The notes under the pieces are model-generated. The model did no database searches and was not told the origin of the DNA. It saw only the letters and a program-made list of their open reading frames with translations. 29,585 bases of DNA from a virus: positions 1 through 29,585 of IMG/VR virus record IMGVR_UViG_3300021963_000482; one strand, 5' to 3'. The position numbers were made by a program, and so were the translations under genes. Position 1 is the first letter of the stretch. Each line of letters begins with the position of its first letter. Shown here one piece after another: positions 6,650 through 13,576 of the stretch.

Positions 6650-7318
6650 CTATTTTGATGGGAACTTAGCAACCCACGAATAAAGGTCACCAACTTTTCC
6701 ACCATTATAGGCGTTCTTGCCTACCCCCCAAGCGCCGAAATCTTCTCCTCCACCTGACATTAGGAAGGCAATCCGCGCATTGGCTACTGGGTTGAATAGT
6801 TCTTCGTTCGTTGTGAGACCGTATTTTTCACGGCGGTCTGCTCCGAGACCACCAATCATATTGATTTGGAATAATCCATAGGAGTTATCTCCTGTATCTG
6901 AGTTCCCGTTGTGTGAGGTAGGACCTCCACGAGACTCTCGCATCGCAATACCCCAAGCAAGTTTCAAGGCTTCTCCCTTGAATCCAACTGCTTTGAGAAG
7001 TTCTTTGAGTTCCTCAGGCTCCAATGGCGCTCGACGTTCCGCATACTTTGCAAGAACTGATGGGGCTGGAGGATTTGTAGTGACTGAAGCTGCCGTGAGT
7101 GAGTAGATTTTTACCCCTTTATCGACGCGATCAGGGATCACTACGTTCTTCTTTACTGTCGTTGATGTCGTTGTTGATGTATCTGCTACTGCTACTACAT
7201 TGGATTGGCTATCGTCTTTTCCAACTGCTTGTGCGACCGCAGCGCTGGCGCTCAATAGCACGAAAGCCATTGACAAACCGAACACTACTGTTTCTGCTTC
7301 GCGTTTAGAAATACGCAT
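6650..7318 (-). CDS. secreted lytic transglycosylase-like endolysin
   Basis: 222 residues. N-terminal signal peptide or anchor: RISKRE followed by VVFGLSMAFVLLSASAAVAQ (residues 11-30). A Ser/Thr-rich linker follows (40-95). The lysozyme-like domain (about 98-215) shows ALKLAWGIAMRESRGG with Glu128 as the likely catalytic acid, then SYGLFQINM (146-154) and KNAYNGG. This is the transglycosylase SLT/lysozyme-like fold that cuts the glycan backbone. The Sec signal implies export without a holin. AGGAGTAAC precedes the ATG. The next gene begins 14 bases after its stop. The motif GGGGTAAAAA lies inside it (7108-7117), read as GVKI. Confidence 0.83.
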   Translation of the reverse strand: MRISKREAETVVFGLSMAFVLLSASAAVAQAVGKDDSQSNVVAVADTSTTTSTTVKKNVVIPDRVDKGVKIYSLTAASVTTNPPAPSVLAKYAERRAPLEPEELKELLKAVGFKGEALKLAWGIAMRESRGGPTSHNGNSDTGDNSYGLFQINMIGGLGADRREKYGLTTNEELFNPVANARIAFLMSGGGEDFGAWGVGKNAYNGGKVGDLYSWVAKFPSK

Positions 7319-7417
7319 TGTTACTCCTTTGTTAGGGGATAGGGACAGGTGCTATTGAAACTGCACCGAAGGGCGTTAGATAGCCCTCATCGTTTTGTCT
7401 AATACGTCATTACCTCC

Positions 7418-7446
7418 AGCCTAGCACATTTGCAGGGAAATCCACC
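7418..7446 (-). promoter_or_regulatory. weak promoter upstream of the lysis genes
   Basis: TAGGCT (7418-7423) preceded by TGC on the minus strand, with TTTCCCTGCAAATGTGC as spacer but no good -35 (GGTGGA). The spacer carries the TGCAAATGT sequence seen in the promoter at 8139. The poor -35 may mean activator dependence. Confidence 0.4.
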
Positions 7447-7475
7447 CCCCTAAGACTACCCTAGAGGGGGGATTT
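7438..7475 (-). terminator. stem-loop downstream of 7489
   Basis: AAATCC plus a C6 run pairs with a G6 run plus GATTT around a loop of about 15 bases. It lies 14 bases after the stop of the minus-strand gene at 7489 and overlaps the -35 region of the lysis promoter. Confidence 0.5.
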
Positions 7476-7488
7476 ACCCAACAAAAGG

Positions 7489-8109
7489 TTATGGGAGTAT
7501 GAACGCCTTCCTGCACTCCGGGCCAAGCATCAACTCACGACTCTTAGGGTCTGTGAGTTCAGCACCGCATTTACCACAGCATTGGTAATGTTCAGCAAAC
7601 AACTTGGTGTATTTGTATGGGTCAGCCTTGATTATGTTCACAAACACAAGGGCGTCCTCAACGGCTGGTCGGACACGAGTGAACGCTCCAACTGAACCAT
7701 ACAACTTCTTGATGTAGGTCTTTTGCATATATTCCTTGACCTCAACGAAGACTAAATCTCCGTGCACTTTTTCCTTCAGAAGGTCAGTCATCAACTCGGA
7801 AACAGGGATTGCATACTTGCTTTTAGGTATCCCCTGAAGTGCCCCAATAAGTTCCCCATAGAGGTTAGGTTCTGCCTTTTTTACCAATTCAGCGAAGGCT
7901 GGTGATGGCAAGGTTGGCTGGACAACCACTTTTGGGTATCCCAAGAAAAGTCCAATCAGGCTTGATGCCTTCTTGATGTCAAGAGTTTCTTTCTCCGCAA
8001 GGTATGCAGAGACCATCTCTCTCGGGACTTCCCGATTTTTTACCAAGTCATCAAGAAACTTGATTTGCTTCTCTGATGCTGGTGCGTATGTTGATGTCGT
8101 TAGTGTCAT
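7489..8109 (-). CDS. phage protein with C-terminal DUF6011-type zinc motif
   Basis: 206 residues. The N-terminus (ASEKQIKFLDDLVKNREVP, residues 11-29) is a helical segment common in phage proteins of this kind. The C-terminus has CCGKCGAELTDPKSRELMLG followed by PEC (Cys177/178, 181, 199), the DUF6011 pattern that probably binds zinc. Its function is unknown; related proteins sit among early genes of actinophages. GGGAGG lies before the ATG and a promoter at 8139-8167. The stop is followed by a stem-loop, so it is a single-gene unit. Confidence 0.82.
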   Translation of the reverse strand: MTLTTSTYAPASEKQIKFLDDLVKNREVPREMVSAYLAEKETLDIKKASSLIGLFLGYPKVVVQPTLPSPAFAELVKKAEPNLYGELIGALQGIPKSKYAIPVSELMTDLLKEKVHGDLVFVEVKEYMQKTYIKKLYGSVGAFTRVRPAVEDALVFVNIIKADPYKYTKLFAEHYQCCGKCGAELTDPKSRELMLGPECRKAFILP

Positions 8110-8138
8110 TTGATTTGCCTCCCTGTTGGCTTTAGACC

Positions 8139-8167
8139 AATCTACCTGACATTTGCAGAGAAGTCAA
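8139..8167 (-). promoter_or_regulatory. promoter upstream of 8109
   Basis: TTGACT (8162-8167), 17-base spacer TCTCTGCAAATGTCAGG, TAGATT (8139-8144) on the minus strand. Confidence 0.72.
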
Positions 8168-8168
8168 G

Positions 8169-8594
8169 TCATTTACCTGATTTCTTTGTGAAGAGACTTG
8201 GATACTCATCGTAGTAAGAGTCGTCCCAAGTAGTGCGAGGAGGTGTGATGCCCGCATAGGTTGGCTTGGTGTAGCCCTCCTCAACCTGATGCATAACTGA
8301 CCAAACCTCTGAGAGCGAGTGAGTGAACTCAGCACCACGAGTCTGATACATACGAGACTTGTAGTTGTTGTATTCCATCTCCTCAATGGTCTTCATTACC
8401 CACTCCGCATACTTCTTCTTGCTTACGAAGACTCGATGGGGGTAATCGCGTTCGGGAGTATCAAGAATTTTTACCCTAGCGAACTTCGCTAAAGCTTCTA
8501 AACTCTTTTTGTCACGACCACGAACAATCATTTTGTTCTTGTCCTTCAGGTCTACGACCGCAGACATAAAACCTGTTTCACTAAATAGCCACAT
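8169..8594 (-). CDS. conserved hypothetical protein (MWLF...DGF-type family)
   Basis: 141 residues beginning MWLFSETGFMSAVVDLKDKN, a pattern shared by a conserved actinobacterial and actinophage family of unknown function. There is a conserved-looking core (MIVRGRDKKSLEALAKF, YPHRVFVSKKKYAEWV) and SLSEVWSVMHQVEEGY. The start is supported by GAAAGGACGCCAA before the ATG and by the family's MW(L/I)F N-terminus. The GGGTAAAAAT motif is inside it (8468-8476), read as RVKI. The stop lies two bases from the promoter of the next unit. Confidence 0.8.
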   Translation of the reverse strand: MWLFSETGFMSAVVDLKDKNKMIVRGRDKKSLEALAKFARVKILDTPERDYPHRVFVSKKKYAEWVMKTIEEMEYNNYKSRMYQTRGAEFTHSLSEVWSVMHQVEEGYTKPTYAGITPPRTTWDDSYYDEYPSLFTKKSGK

Positions 8595-8625
8595 TTGGCG
8601 TCCTTTCGTCTTTCATTAGTAGTTG

Positions 8626-8775
8626 TTATTTCTCTCTTGCACTCAGAAGTGCAGAAGTTATTGCAATAAAGCCAAACGACATTACGAGGTTTGGGTAGTA
8701 AGTGACCGCAGCGATTACTGATGCGACGCAAGCGAGCGCAGAGATTACTGAAGTCCAAACAATGTTCTTAGGCAT
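8626..8775 (-). CDS. small two-helix membrane protein
   Basis: 49 residues from the ATG at 8775, preceded by AAAAGGAACACAG; the longer in-frame extension to 8889 has no such support and would overlap the HTH gene deeply. Two hydrophobic segments: VISALACVASVIAAVTYY (about 9-26) and LVMSFGFIAITSALLSA (about 29-45). It overlaps the upstream HTH gene by eight bases. Function is unknown. Confidence 0.65.
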   Translation of the reverse strand: MPKNIVWTSVISALACVASVIAAVTYYPNLVMSFGFIAITSALLSAREK

Positions 8776-8968
8776 CTGTGTTCCTTTTCTTGTCAGGTCG
8801 GGTTCTTCCAACCAAACGGGTTGATGGGTCTCTAACGACTGTGCCCTGCGAATAAATCGCCTTGCGTGCAGTTCGGTATGCGACTCCAAGTTCCTTTGCT
8901 ACTGCTTCTATGGCGAAACCTTTGTCATAAAGTTCCGATGCCTGCTGTGCGATGTTTGCACTCTTCAT
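8768..8968 (-). CDS. small helix-turn-helix protein
   Basis: 66 residues. Residues 4-45 look like a homeodomain/resolvase-type HTH (QQASELYDKGFAIEAVAKEL, GVAYRTARKAI), with a basic tail (RLVGRTRPDKKRNTDA). Probably a DNA-binding regulator. The start ATG is part of an AGGTAAAAATG motif whose TAA is the stop codon of the upstream gene, coupling the two. One of the few candidate binders for the dispersed motifs of this window; that assignment is speculation. Confidence 0.78.
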   Translation of the reverse strand: MKSANIAQQASELYDKGFAIEAVAKELGVAYRTARKAIYSQGTVVRDPSTRLVGRTRPDKKRNTDA

Positions 8969-8970
8969 TT

Positions 8971-9477
8971 TTACCTTTCGTATCCTTCTTCTATGGGTCT
9001 TTGGACTGCTCCCGTGATTGTGTCAGGGTTGCCACCTAAAGACGCTATCCAATTACGGGTCTCTTCGTCGTCGGGGTCGCTAGTCACTCTACGACCAGCG
9101 TTCCAAGTGAACGGAGAGGTTGCTCCCACAGGCAAGACAAACAAGTGATACTGATTAGCCGTATCAACAAGTTGGCTTTCGGGTGGGAAGATTTCTATGG
9201 CTTCTCTTTCCGCACCAACAAGTTCGTTCTTGATGCGTTGGAAGTGTCGCCAATCTCTTATTGCTTTTCTGTTTTGATGTCTGATGCTCAGGTGGATTGC
9301 ACCTTCTTCAGTTGCCTCAAACAGAAACTTATGAACTACATAGAACGAGTTAGCCCAAAGGGTTTCGTGTTCCCGTAGTGAGTCTTTTGCTTCCTTCCCG
9401 TGTGCGTATGGGACTGCTTCTTGGAACGGCGTCCATACTTTTTGGGGGAGCGTTCGTCCACCTTTATGCTTTGACAT
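8971..9477 (-). CDS. DUF7694-like phage protein
   Basis: 168 residues. The conserved core is easy to recognise: AIHLSIRHQNRKAIRDWRHF then QRIKNELVGAEREAIEIFPP and ESQLVDTANQYHLFVLP (about residues 60-118), a pattern widespread in phages and annotated as DUF7694; function unknown. The N-terminus is basic. The ATG is part of GGGTAAAAATG with the AACGACGAAAGGA-like leader just upstream. Its stop is embedded in the same motif at the next gene start. Confidence 0.85.
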   Translation of the reverse strand: MSKHKGGRTLPQKVWTPFQEAVPYAHGKEAKDSLREHETLWANSFYVVHKFLFEATEEGAIHLSIRHQNRKAIRDWRHFQRIKNELVGAEREAIEIFPPESQLVDTANQYHLFVLPVGATSPFTWNAGRRVTSDPDDEETRNWIASLGGNPDTITGAVQRPIEEGYER

Positions 9478-9499
9478 TTTTACCCTGTCCTTTCGTCGC

Positions 9500-9688
9500 T
9501 TATGGGTAGAGCAAGTTCTTGCAGAAAGAACTCATCTCTTCTACTGGAACTCGGCACGCTTCAGGTGTCGTGATGTGGTCTGCGAACGCAAACACCGCAA
9601 GGAATAGCAGGAACAAGATTGTCCCAACTACATAGCGTCCTCGCTTAGTGAGGCTTACGCCTAACCATCTCTCAACTGCATTTATCAT
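9500..9688 (-). CDS. small single-pass membrane protein
   Basis: 62 residues. A basic N-terminal part (ERWLGVSLTKRGRYVVG) precedes one hydrophobic helix (TILFLLFLAVFAFA, residues 23-36), then a short outside domain with two Cys (TPEACRVPVEEMSSFCKNLLYP) that could form a disulfide. AAAGGACACGAA precedes the ATG and a promoter lies at 9723-9751. Function unknown. Confidence 0.75.
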   Translation of the reverse strand: MINAVERWLGVSLTKRGRYVVGTILFLLFLAVFAFADHITTPEACRVPVEEMSSFCKNLLYP

Positions 9689-9722
9689 TTCGTGTCCTTT
9701 CGTCGTTTGTCTTACTTATGTA

Positions 9723-9751
9723 AGTCTATCAGACCTTCCTGCATTTTGCAA
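9723..9751 (-). promoter_or_regulatory. promoter with spacer element, upstream of 9688
   Basis: TTGCAA (9746-9751), spacer AATGCAGGAAGGTCTGA, TAGACT (9723-9728) on the minus strand. The spacer carries the shared TGCAGGAAGGT element. Confidence 0.75.
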
Positions 9752-9756
9752 GTAGG

Positions 9757-10068
9757 TTATGAAACTTTCTTTTTTGCGTCAAGCATTTGTCGGGCACGCT
9801 TGGCTCGCATCTTCCTATCCCAACGCTCGGCACGATTGCCAATGCGCTCGGCAAGGAAACCAATGAAGTCAAATAACTTTCCTAACGCCATAATAGGAAG
9901 AAGAACCGCAACCGAAATAAACTCTGAGTCGCTCTCTGCCTTGTCTGTTGCCTTTGGCTTATAAATAAAAGTTGTGTTGTCATCACGACTAACACGCTTT
10001 GCAGACTTCATACTTCTCCTTGCACGCTTGTAAGTGCCATAGATGGCGCTGTCTGGTAATCCATACAT
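9757..10068 (-). CDS. hypothetical basic membrane protein
   Basis: 103 residues. The basic N-terminus (YGTYKRARRSMKSAKRVSR) resembles a nucleic-acid-binding or regulatory segment, followed by a polar linker, one hydrophobic stretch (FISVAVLLPIMALGKLFDFI, about 50-69) and a strongly basic C-terminus (RWDRKMRAKRARQMLDAKKK). CGACGAAAGGACAGCAAG precedes the ATG, with a promoter at 10095-10123. Function unknown. Confidence 0.75.
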   Translation of the reverse strand: MYGLPDSAIYGTYKRARRSMKSAKRVSRDDNTTFIYKPKATDKAESDSEFISVAVLLPIMALGKLFDFIGFLAERIGNRAERWDRKMRAKRARQMLDAKKKVS

Positions 10069-10094
10069 CTTGCTGTCCTTTCGTCGTTAGGACA

Positions 10095-10123
10095 ACTATA
10101 ACAGGAAGTGCAGGAAGATGCAA
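10095..10123 (-). promoter_or_regulatory. promoter upstream of 10068 with inverted spacer element
   Basis: TTGCAT (10118-10123), spacer CTTCCTGCACTTCCTGT, TATAGT (10095-10100). The spacer holds the reverse complement (CTTCCTGCAC) of the element found in other promoters. A 16-bp AAAGTTATTTGGAAGT motif lies 22 bases upstream of the -35 (10146-10161). Confidence 0.78.
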
Positions 10124-10186
10124 GTCTTTGCAAGAAAATCTTTGGAAAGTTATTTGGAAGTGCTATCCAGCCTGGAGGAAATCTAC

Positions 10187-10750
10187 TCAGAAACTCTGGG
10201 TCAAGAGATAAACAGGCTCACCTGAGTTGGGGTCAAGACGGCAAGCGATGGCGACCGCGTTCTTTGCGCTGCTGCGTGCGTGGGACATCGTTCTTTTTTT
10301 ACCCTCTGAAGCTTGATACATCGCACCTAAAGCGTAGTCAGCCCCAGTTCCCAGAGCGTGAAAGCCTCTTTCTTCGTGACACCAATCGTAGCCAGAGCCA
10401 ATTTCATAGATGGTTCCGTGAATAATTACAAGGACATTGGAGTCTTGCTCACCTTTTTCTCCGTATTGGGCTTGGTCAAAGCACTCTTTGAGAGCAGGTA
10501 TGAACTTAGAGGAGATGAACTTATCCAGTTTGATGCCAACATCGGTAGAAGCAGGTAGAGGTGGTTTGAGTGTGTGCGCCAAAAGGTTCACGGCACGCAT
10601 ATCCCCGGCCGCACCTAAAATGTATTGACCATTACGAACAACTTTTCCAGCATCTTTTGGCAGGATAAAGGAACGATTGTCTTCGCAGACGCGGGAATCA
10701 TAGGCAACAACAGCCCAGCCTTCCCCTTGTATCGCAGCAATCGTAGTCAT
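10187..10750 (-). CDS. HslV/proteasome-like Ntn-hydrolase
   Basis: 187 residues. Removal of Met exposes the N-terminal Thr of TTIAAIQGEGWAVVAYDSR, matching the start of HslV and proteasome beta subunits: Thr1 nucleophile, Asp17 in AYDSR, and Lys35 in KDAGKVV near the catalytic Lys33 of HslV. The GxxGD loop appears as GAAGDMRAV (49-57). A C-terminal ALGTGADYALGAMYQA fits the rest of the fold. Predicted to assemble into a cytoplasmic peptidase ring; no partner unfoldase such as HslU is adjacent, the AAA+ protein at 19269 being MoxR-type. GGGAGA precedes the ATG. The substrate is unknown; possibly host protein turnover. It contains an internal GGGTAAAAAA motif (10296-10304). Confidence 0.8.
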   Translation of the reverse strand: MTTIAAIQGEGWAVVAYDSRVCEDNRSFILPKDAGKVVRNGQYILGAAGDMRAVNLLAHTLKPPLPASTDVGIKLDKFISSKFIPALKECFDQAQYGEKGEQDSNVLVIIHGTIYEIGSGYDWCHEERGFHALGTGADYALGAMYQASEGKKRTMSHARSSAKNAVAIACRLDPNSGEPVYLLTQSF

Positions 10751-10812
10751 TGCGTTCTATCTCCCTTGTTCACGCAGCGATGGGCCTGGTTACCAGGCTA
10801 AAATTTTTACCC

Positions 10813-11061
10813 TTAGTCTTCCCACAGCAGATCTCGAAGAAGGTCTTCGTGACGATCAGCGTGATGGGAATTGTTCTTCACCGAAATATCTTCAGAGTCA
10901 ATCAGTCTGTCTAACGACAACACCGCAATGTGCCCTAACTCCTCAAACATAATAACAAGTTTGGTTTCTCCGTCATTTGGGTCGTCAATGATGGCGGCGA
11001 CAAAAGGCGCGGCAGAGCCATTTTGGTGGAACTCTTTATCAACTATTCCGGGTATCAACAT
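10813..11061 (-). CDS. hypothetical protein
   Basis: 82 residues, acidic, no known domain. It begins MLIPGIVDKEFHQNGSAAPF and has a strand-like centre (KLVIMFEELGHIAVLSLD) and a charged C-terminus rich in His and Asp (HHADRHEDLLRDLLWED). No clear ribosome-binding site precedes the ATG and no promoter was seen, so the start is less sure. A GGGTAAAAAT motif follows the stop directly (10804-10812). Function unknown. Confidence 0.6.
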   Translation of the reverse strand: MLIPGIVDKEFHQNGSAAPFVAAIIDDPNDGETKLVIMFEELGHIAVLSLDRLIDSEDISVKNNSHHADRHEDLLRDLLWED

Positions 11062-11306
11062 ACAAGAACTTTACTACTGATTGCTTGGTTCTATAAGGAG
11101 GCTAACCGTATCAGTTTCCGTCTTTAGAGGGGCTGAGCGAGCCTAAAAGTGCTCCTCAGGCAACACCTCTCCCCCTCAGGGAGTAGGAGGAGAGATGCGG
11201 CGGAAGGTAGAGCCGCCTCATCGCACTACGCGAGTATTCTCAGCGCTGCGCGGAGCTTCTAGAATAACTCAGGATTTTTACCCCTATTTCTCCCGCAGCG
11301 CACGTT

Positions 11307-11528
11307 CTACTCGTCTTCTACTAAACCAATCTCGTTTGAGACCGCAACTACGTCCCAGCCGTAGAACTCCTGAATAAGAACTCCAGCCAATCTAATAGCC
11401 AAATCCTCGTCATCTTCGCCCTCTTGACGCATCTCTTCGTTGAGAACAACTGTTGTAATCATTGAGAAGTAGTCCCCAACAAACATCACGCTCTTTGTTA
11501 GAGGTATCAAATCAACTGCTTCACTCAT
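11307..11528 (-). CDS. hypothetical acidic protein
   Basis: 73 residues, acidic (EEMRQEGEDDEDLAI), with hydrophobic stretches before (SVMFVGDYFSMITTVVL) and after (IRLAGVLIQEFYGWDVVAV). No known domain. Its ATG overlaps the stop of the upstream Cys-rich gene (ATGA), so it belongs to the operon read from 12956. A GGGGTAAAAAT motif lies 23 bases after its stop. Confidence 0.72.
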   Translation of the reverse strand: MSEAVDLIPLTKSVMFVGDYFSMITTVVLNEEMRQEGEDDEDLAIRLAGVLIQEFYGWDVVAVSNEIGLVEDE

Positions 11529-11899
11529 ACGGCTACCCTCTTCTCTTTTACTGTCCAGTTACCATCGGCATCTACCGAGAGAACATCATCTCCATCAAAC
11601 GCCCACGCCCATTTGCAACAAGGCTTTTTGTTTTTATCCGCAGGGTGTTGTCCACCTGTGACATTACTAGCAAGCATCGGAAAAGTTTCTAGGAACTTCA
11701 CAACGCAATCGTGACACATTATCCAATCAAGACCTTCTCTTGGTGGATAGTTATCTGTAAAACCGCCGTAATAGCCTGAGTTTAGAAAGTCTAAACGCAA
11801 ACCATCATCAGGAACTCTTTCCTGCTGTGTGCACGGAACTGCTGTCCCGCACGCATCGCACATCTCATAACCGTGTATTGGTTCTTCAGTCACCGACAT
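11525..11899 (-). CDS. Cys-rich zinc-binding-like phage protein
   Basis: 124 residues. Cys pairs CDACG (residues 14-18) and CHDC (62-65), with a further CC later, suggest a zinc-binding fold. The centre LDFLNSGYYGGFTDN is a conserved pattern in an actinophage family of unknown function. The start ATG lies within GGGTAAAAATG, which itself is inside the 3' end of the upstream gene (14-base overlap). The next gene starts inside its stop. Confidence 0.78.
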   Translation of the reverse strand: MSVTEEPIHGYEMCDACGTAVPCTQQERVPDDGLRLDFLNSGYYGGFTDNYPPREGLDWIMCHDCVVKFLETFPMLASNVTGGQHPADKNKKPCCKWAWAFDGDDVLSVDADGNWTVKEKRVAV

Positions 11900-12161
11900 T
11901 TTTACCCTCTGCTTCTTCTTCTTCTTCGTCTACCAACTCCACAACAACTCTTTCTGCAAGATGAGCGAAGTCTTCAGCCGCACTACTTTGGAAGTGCCAC
12001 TCTCCATCTTCATACCGAGTAATAACTTCTGACCAAGCGTCATCTGTCATCTTCGGAGCGCCGTAACTCTCCACCATATCTTTGTCCCAGTAGGCAACAA
12101 TAACTTCGTCATCAGGGAGGTAGTTCATCTGCAACTGATTTACAAGGTCTCTAACTTTCAC
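11886..12161 (-). CDS. hypothetical acidic protein
   Basis: 91 residues. It begins MKVRDLVNQLQMNYLPDDEV and continues VIVAYWDKDMV, a pattern common in small phage proteins (KVRDLI..L...PDDEVFVAYW). The C-terminus is very acidic (VELVDEEEEEAEGKNVGD) and encodes the motif-bearing start of the next gene. It overlaps both neighbours. No function is known; the acidic tail could mimic DNA, which is inference. Confidence 0.75.
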   Translation of the reverse strand: MKVRDLVNQLQMNYLPDDEVIVAYWDKDMVESYGAPKMTDDAWSEVITRYEDGEWHFQSSAAEDFAHLAERVVVELVDEEEEEAEGKNVGD

Positions 12162-12552
12162 GGTCTAACCTCCTATTATCTTCGTCTTGATTTAGATTTT
12201 GCCACTTCTTATTTCCAATTTTTATCCCACTTCGCCACGCATCTGCAAGCAAAATATCATCGGCATCTGTCTTCAGCATCGGTGTTTCTATTTCTCTACG
12301 ACTATCAAACGCTTCATCAAGATAGCCGTAAATAGCGCCATCTATAAACTCCATACGCAAGTCTGTGTTGTCTAGTGATTTATCGTGATACGACAAACTT
12401 CTTGACTCGGCAAGAAAAAACTCTACGGCTTCTAACCGCAAGTGAAGAAACTCTTCTTCAGAAAGAAAAGTTTGATACAAACTAAAAATGCCAACCGCAT
12501 CATTTAGTCCAACGTAGATACTGAACTTCTCTGTAAAGATAATAGTTTTCAT
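12151..12552 (-). CDS. hypothetical protein
   Basis: 133 residues from the ATG at 12552, which overlaps the stop of the upstream gene and lies after an AGGTAAAAAT motif; a start ten codons further upstream is less likely. The N-terminus is MKTIIFTEKFSIYVGL; the middle is helical and acidic (SEEEFLHLRLEAVEFFLAES); the C-terminus is polar and basic (KKWQNLNQDEDNRRLDRES). No domain was recognised. Part of the tightly overlapping operon 12956 to 11307. Confidence 0.72.
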   Translation of the reverse strand: MKTIIFTEKFSIYVGLNDAVGIFSLYQTFLSEEEFLHLRLEAVEFFLAESRSLSYHDKSLDNTDLRMEFIDGAIYGYLDEAFDSRREIETPMLKTDADDILLADAWRSGIKIGNKKWQNLNQDEDNRRLDRES

Positions 12553-12956
12553 TGGATTTTTACCTCTAGCCCAGTCTTCCAATCCGCAAGTTCTTGTTTA
12601 GGTGCAAACTCAATAACCCGAACAAGGGCTTCTCTTGCTATGGAACCACGATGAACCCAAGAGGTTGCGTTACCAAAAAAAGCTGGACTGTGGTCTGTTC
12701 CCACTTCCCATTTAGATTTATCGGTAACCTTCGTGTCAATCTGAAACACAACTAATCTGTCGTGCTTTACGAATACTGGCTCTTCGCCTTTTTTACCCAT
12801 ATGGAAGTGTGACATCAACCTGAAGCCCATAAACGCTAAGCAATCATTTTCACTTTCACTTGCATAGACTTCACCGAACGCTGAGAGTAATCCCTCTCGC
12901 TCAATGCCTTCCTGATTACAAACCGCAGTAGCGTGGTAAAGGTATCTCGGCAACAT
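12549..12956 (-). CDS. ADP-ribosyltransferase-like protein (KptA/DarT-type fold)
   Basis: 135 residues. The N-terminus LYHATAVCNQEGIEREGLLS (residues 6-25) has the His-x-Thr followed by an Ile-x-x-x-Gly-Leu helix seen in the ADP-ribosyltransferase superfamily (Tpt1/KptA, Arr, DarT relatives). VYASESENDCLAF (30-42) fits the next strand and helix, and HRGSIAREALVRVIEF (103-118) a late strand region. A catalytic Glu cannot be assigned with certainty. It could modify a nucleic acid or protein with NAD as donor, as T4 Alt/Mod do. It is first in an overlapping run down to 11307, two bases after the stop of 12959. The call rests on motif resemblance only. Confidence 0.55.
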   Translation of the reverse strand: MLPRYLYHATAVCNQEGIEREGLLSAFGEVYASESENDCLAFMGFRLMSHFHMGKKGEEPVFVKHDRLVVFQIDTKVTDKSKWEVGTDHSPAFFGNATSWVHRGSIAREALVRVIEFAPKQELADWKTGLEVKIQ

Positions 12957-12958
12957 CT

Positions 12959-13207
12959 CTACACTTCCTGCTCTGATAGGTATTGAGCAATCTCATCTTG
13001 TGTAGCGCCTTGCAACTTCTGCAACCGCACCCAAATATCTCCTGCACGAACATACATTTCCATAAAGGCAAACAACTTATCCATTGAGTAATCTTTATGA
13101 TTTTTATGGCGCTCTATTTCGCTTTCCATAAACTTCATAAACAATGCCGTAGCAAGTGTGTTTATCTCTAGTTCTGTTTCGCTTAGTTCTAGGTTTTTCT
13201 TAGACAT
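12959..13207 (-). CDS. hypothetical helical protein
   Basis: 82 residues, nearly all predicted helical by composition (SETELEINTLATALFMKFME, then SMDKLFAFMEMYVRAGDIWV). The C-terminus is LQGATQDEIAQYLSEQEV. No domain was recognised. GGGAGAAATAA precedes the ATG and a promoter lies at 13241-13268; it heads the operon that continues into the ART-like gene two bases after its stop. Confidence 0.72.
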   Translation of the reverse strand: MSKKNLELSETELEINTLATALFMKFMESEIERHKNHKDYSMDKLFAFMEMYVRAGDIWVRLQKLQGATQDEIAQYLSEQEV

Positions 13208-13240
13208 TTATTTCTCCCTGTGTCGTTTTGTCTTAGTAGT

Positions 13241-13268
13241 AATCTATCATCTTTATGCACTTTGTCAA
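13241..13268 (-). promoter_or_regulatory. promoter upstream of 13207
   Basis: TTGACA (13263-13268), 16-base spacer AAGTGCATAAAGATGA, TAGATT (13241-13246) on the minus strand. It begins like the plus-strand cassette (TTGACAAAGTGCA). Confidence 0.72.
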
Positions 13269-13272
13269 GCAT

Positions 13273-13551
13273 TTAGAAAAATGATGGAACTTTGACCATC
13301 AAGTATTTTGGGGTTATCTCAAACTCGTCTTTTACAGTCTTGATGATTGGGTTGTCATCTGCATCGTAGTCATCAACTGTTTTGTATTCTATGACTAGGT
13401 TTCCATCTTCATAGCGAACCTCTACAAGTTCTGCATCACTATCTATGATGAAGCCTTTATAGTTCTCTGTAGCGTATGCGATAAGTGCGGTAGCGTCTTC
13501 GTAAAGTTCGCCTTCACACTCTATGATGTCTTGGTTGTATAAGTTTGTCAT
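13273..13551 (-). CDS. hypothetical acidic protein
   Basis: 92 residues from the ATG at 13551, directly after AACGACGAAAGGACACCCA; the longer frame to 13605 would run into the promoter. Acidic, with alternating strands (ALIAYATENYKGFII, AELVEVRYEDGNLVIEY) and a Lys-containing C-terminus (FEITPKYLMVKVPSFF). No family was recognised. Its own promoter is at 13577-13605, and the next promoter starts just after its stop, so it is a single-gene unit. Confidence 0.75.
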   Translation of the reverse strand: MTNLYNQDIIECEGELYEDATALIAYATENYKGFIIDSDAELVEVRYEDGNLVIEYKTVDDYDADDNPIIKTVKDEFEITPKYLMVKVPSFF

Positions 13552-13576
13552 TGGGTGTCCTTTCGTCGTTGAGATA

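Noticed and set aside
8626-8889. 87-codon version of the small membrane protein
   Set aside because: The N-terminal extension overlaps the HTH gene and lacks a ribosome-binding site; the ATG at 8775 has AAAAGGA upstream.
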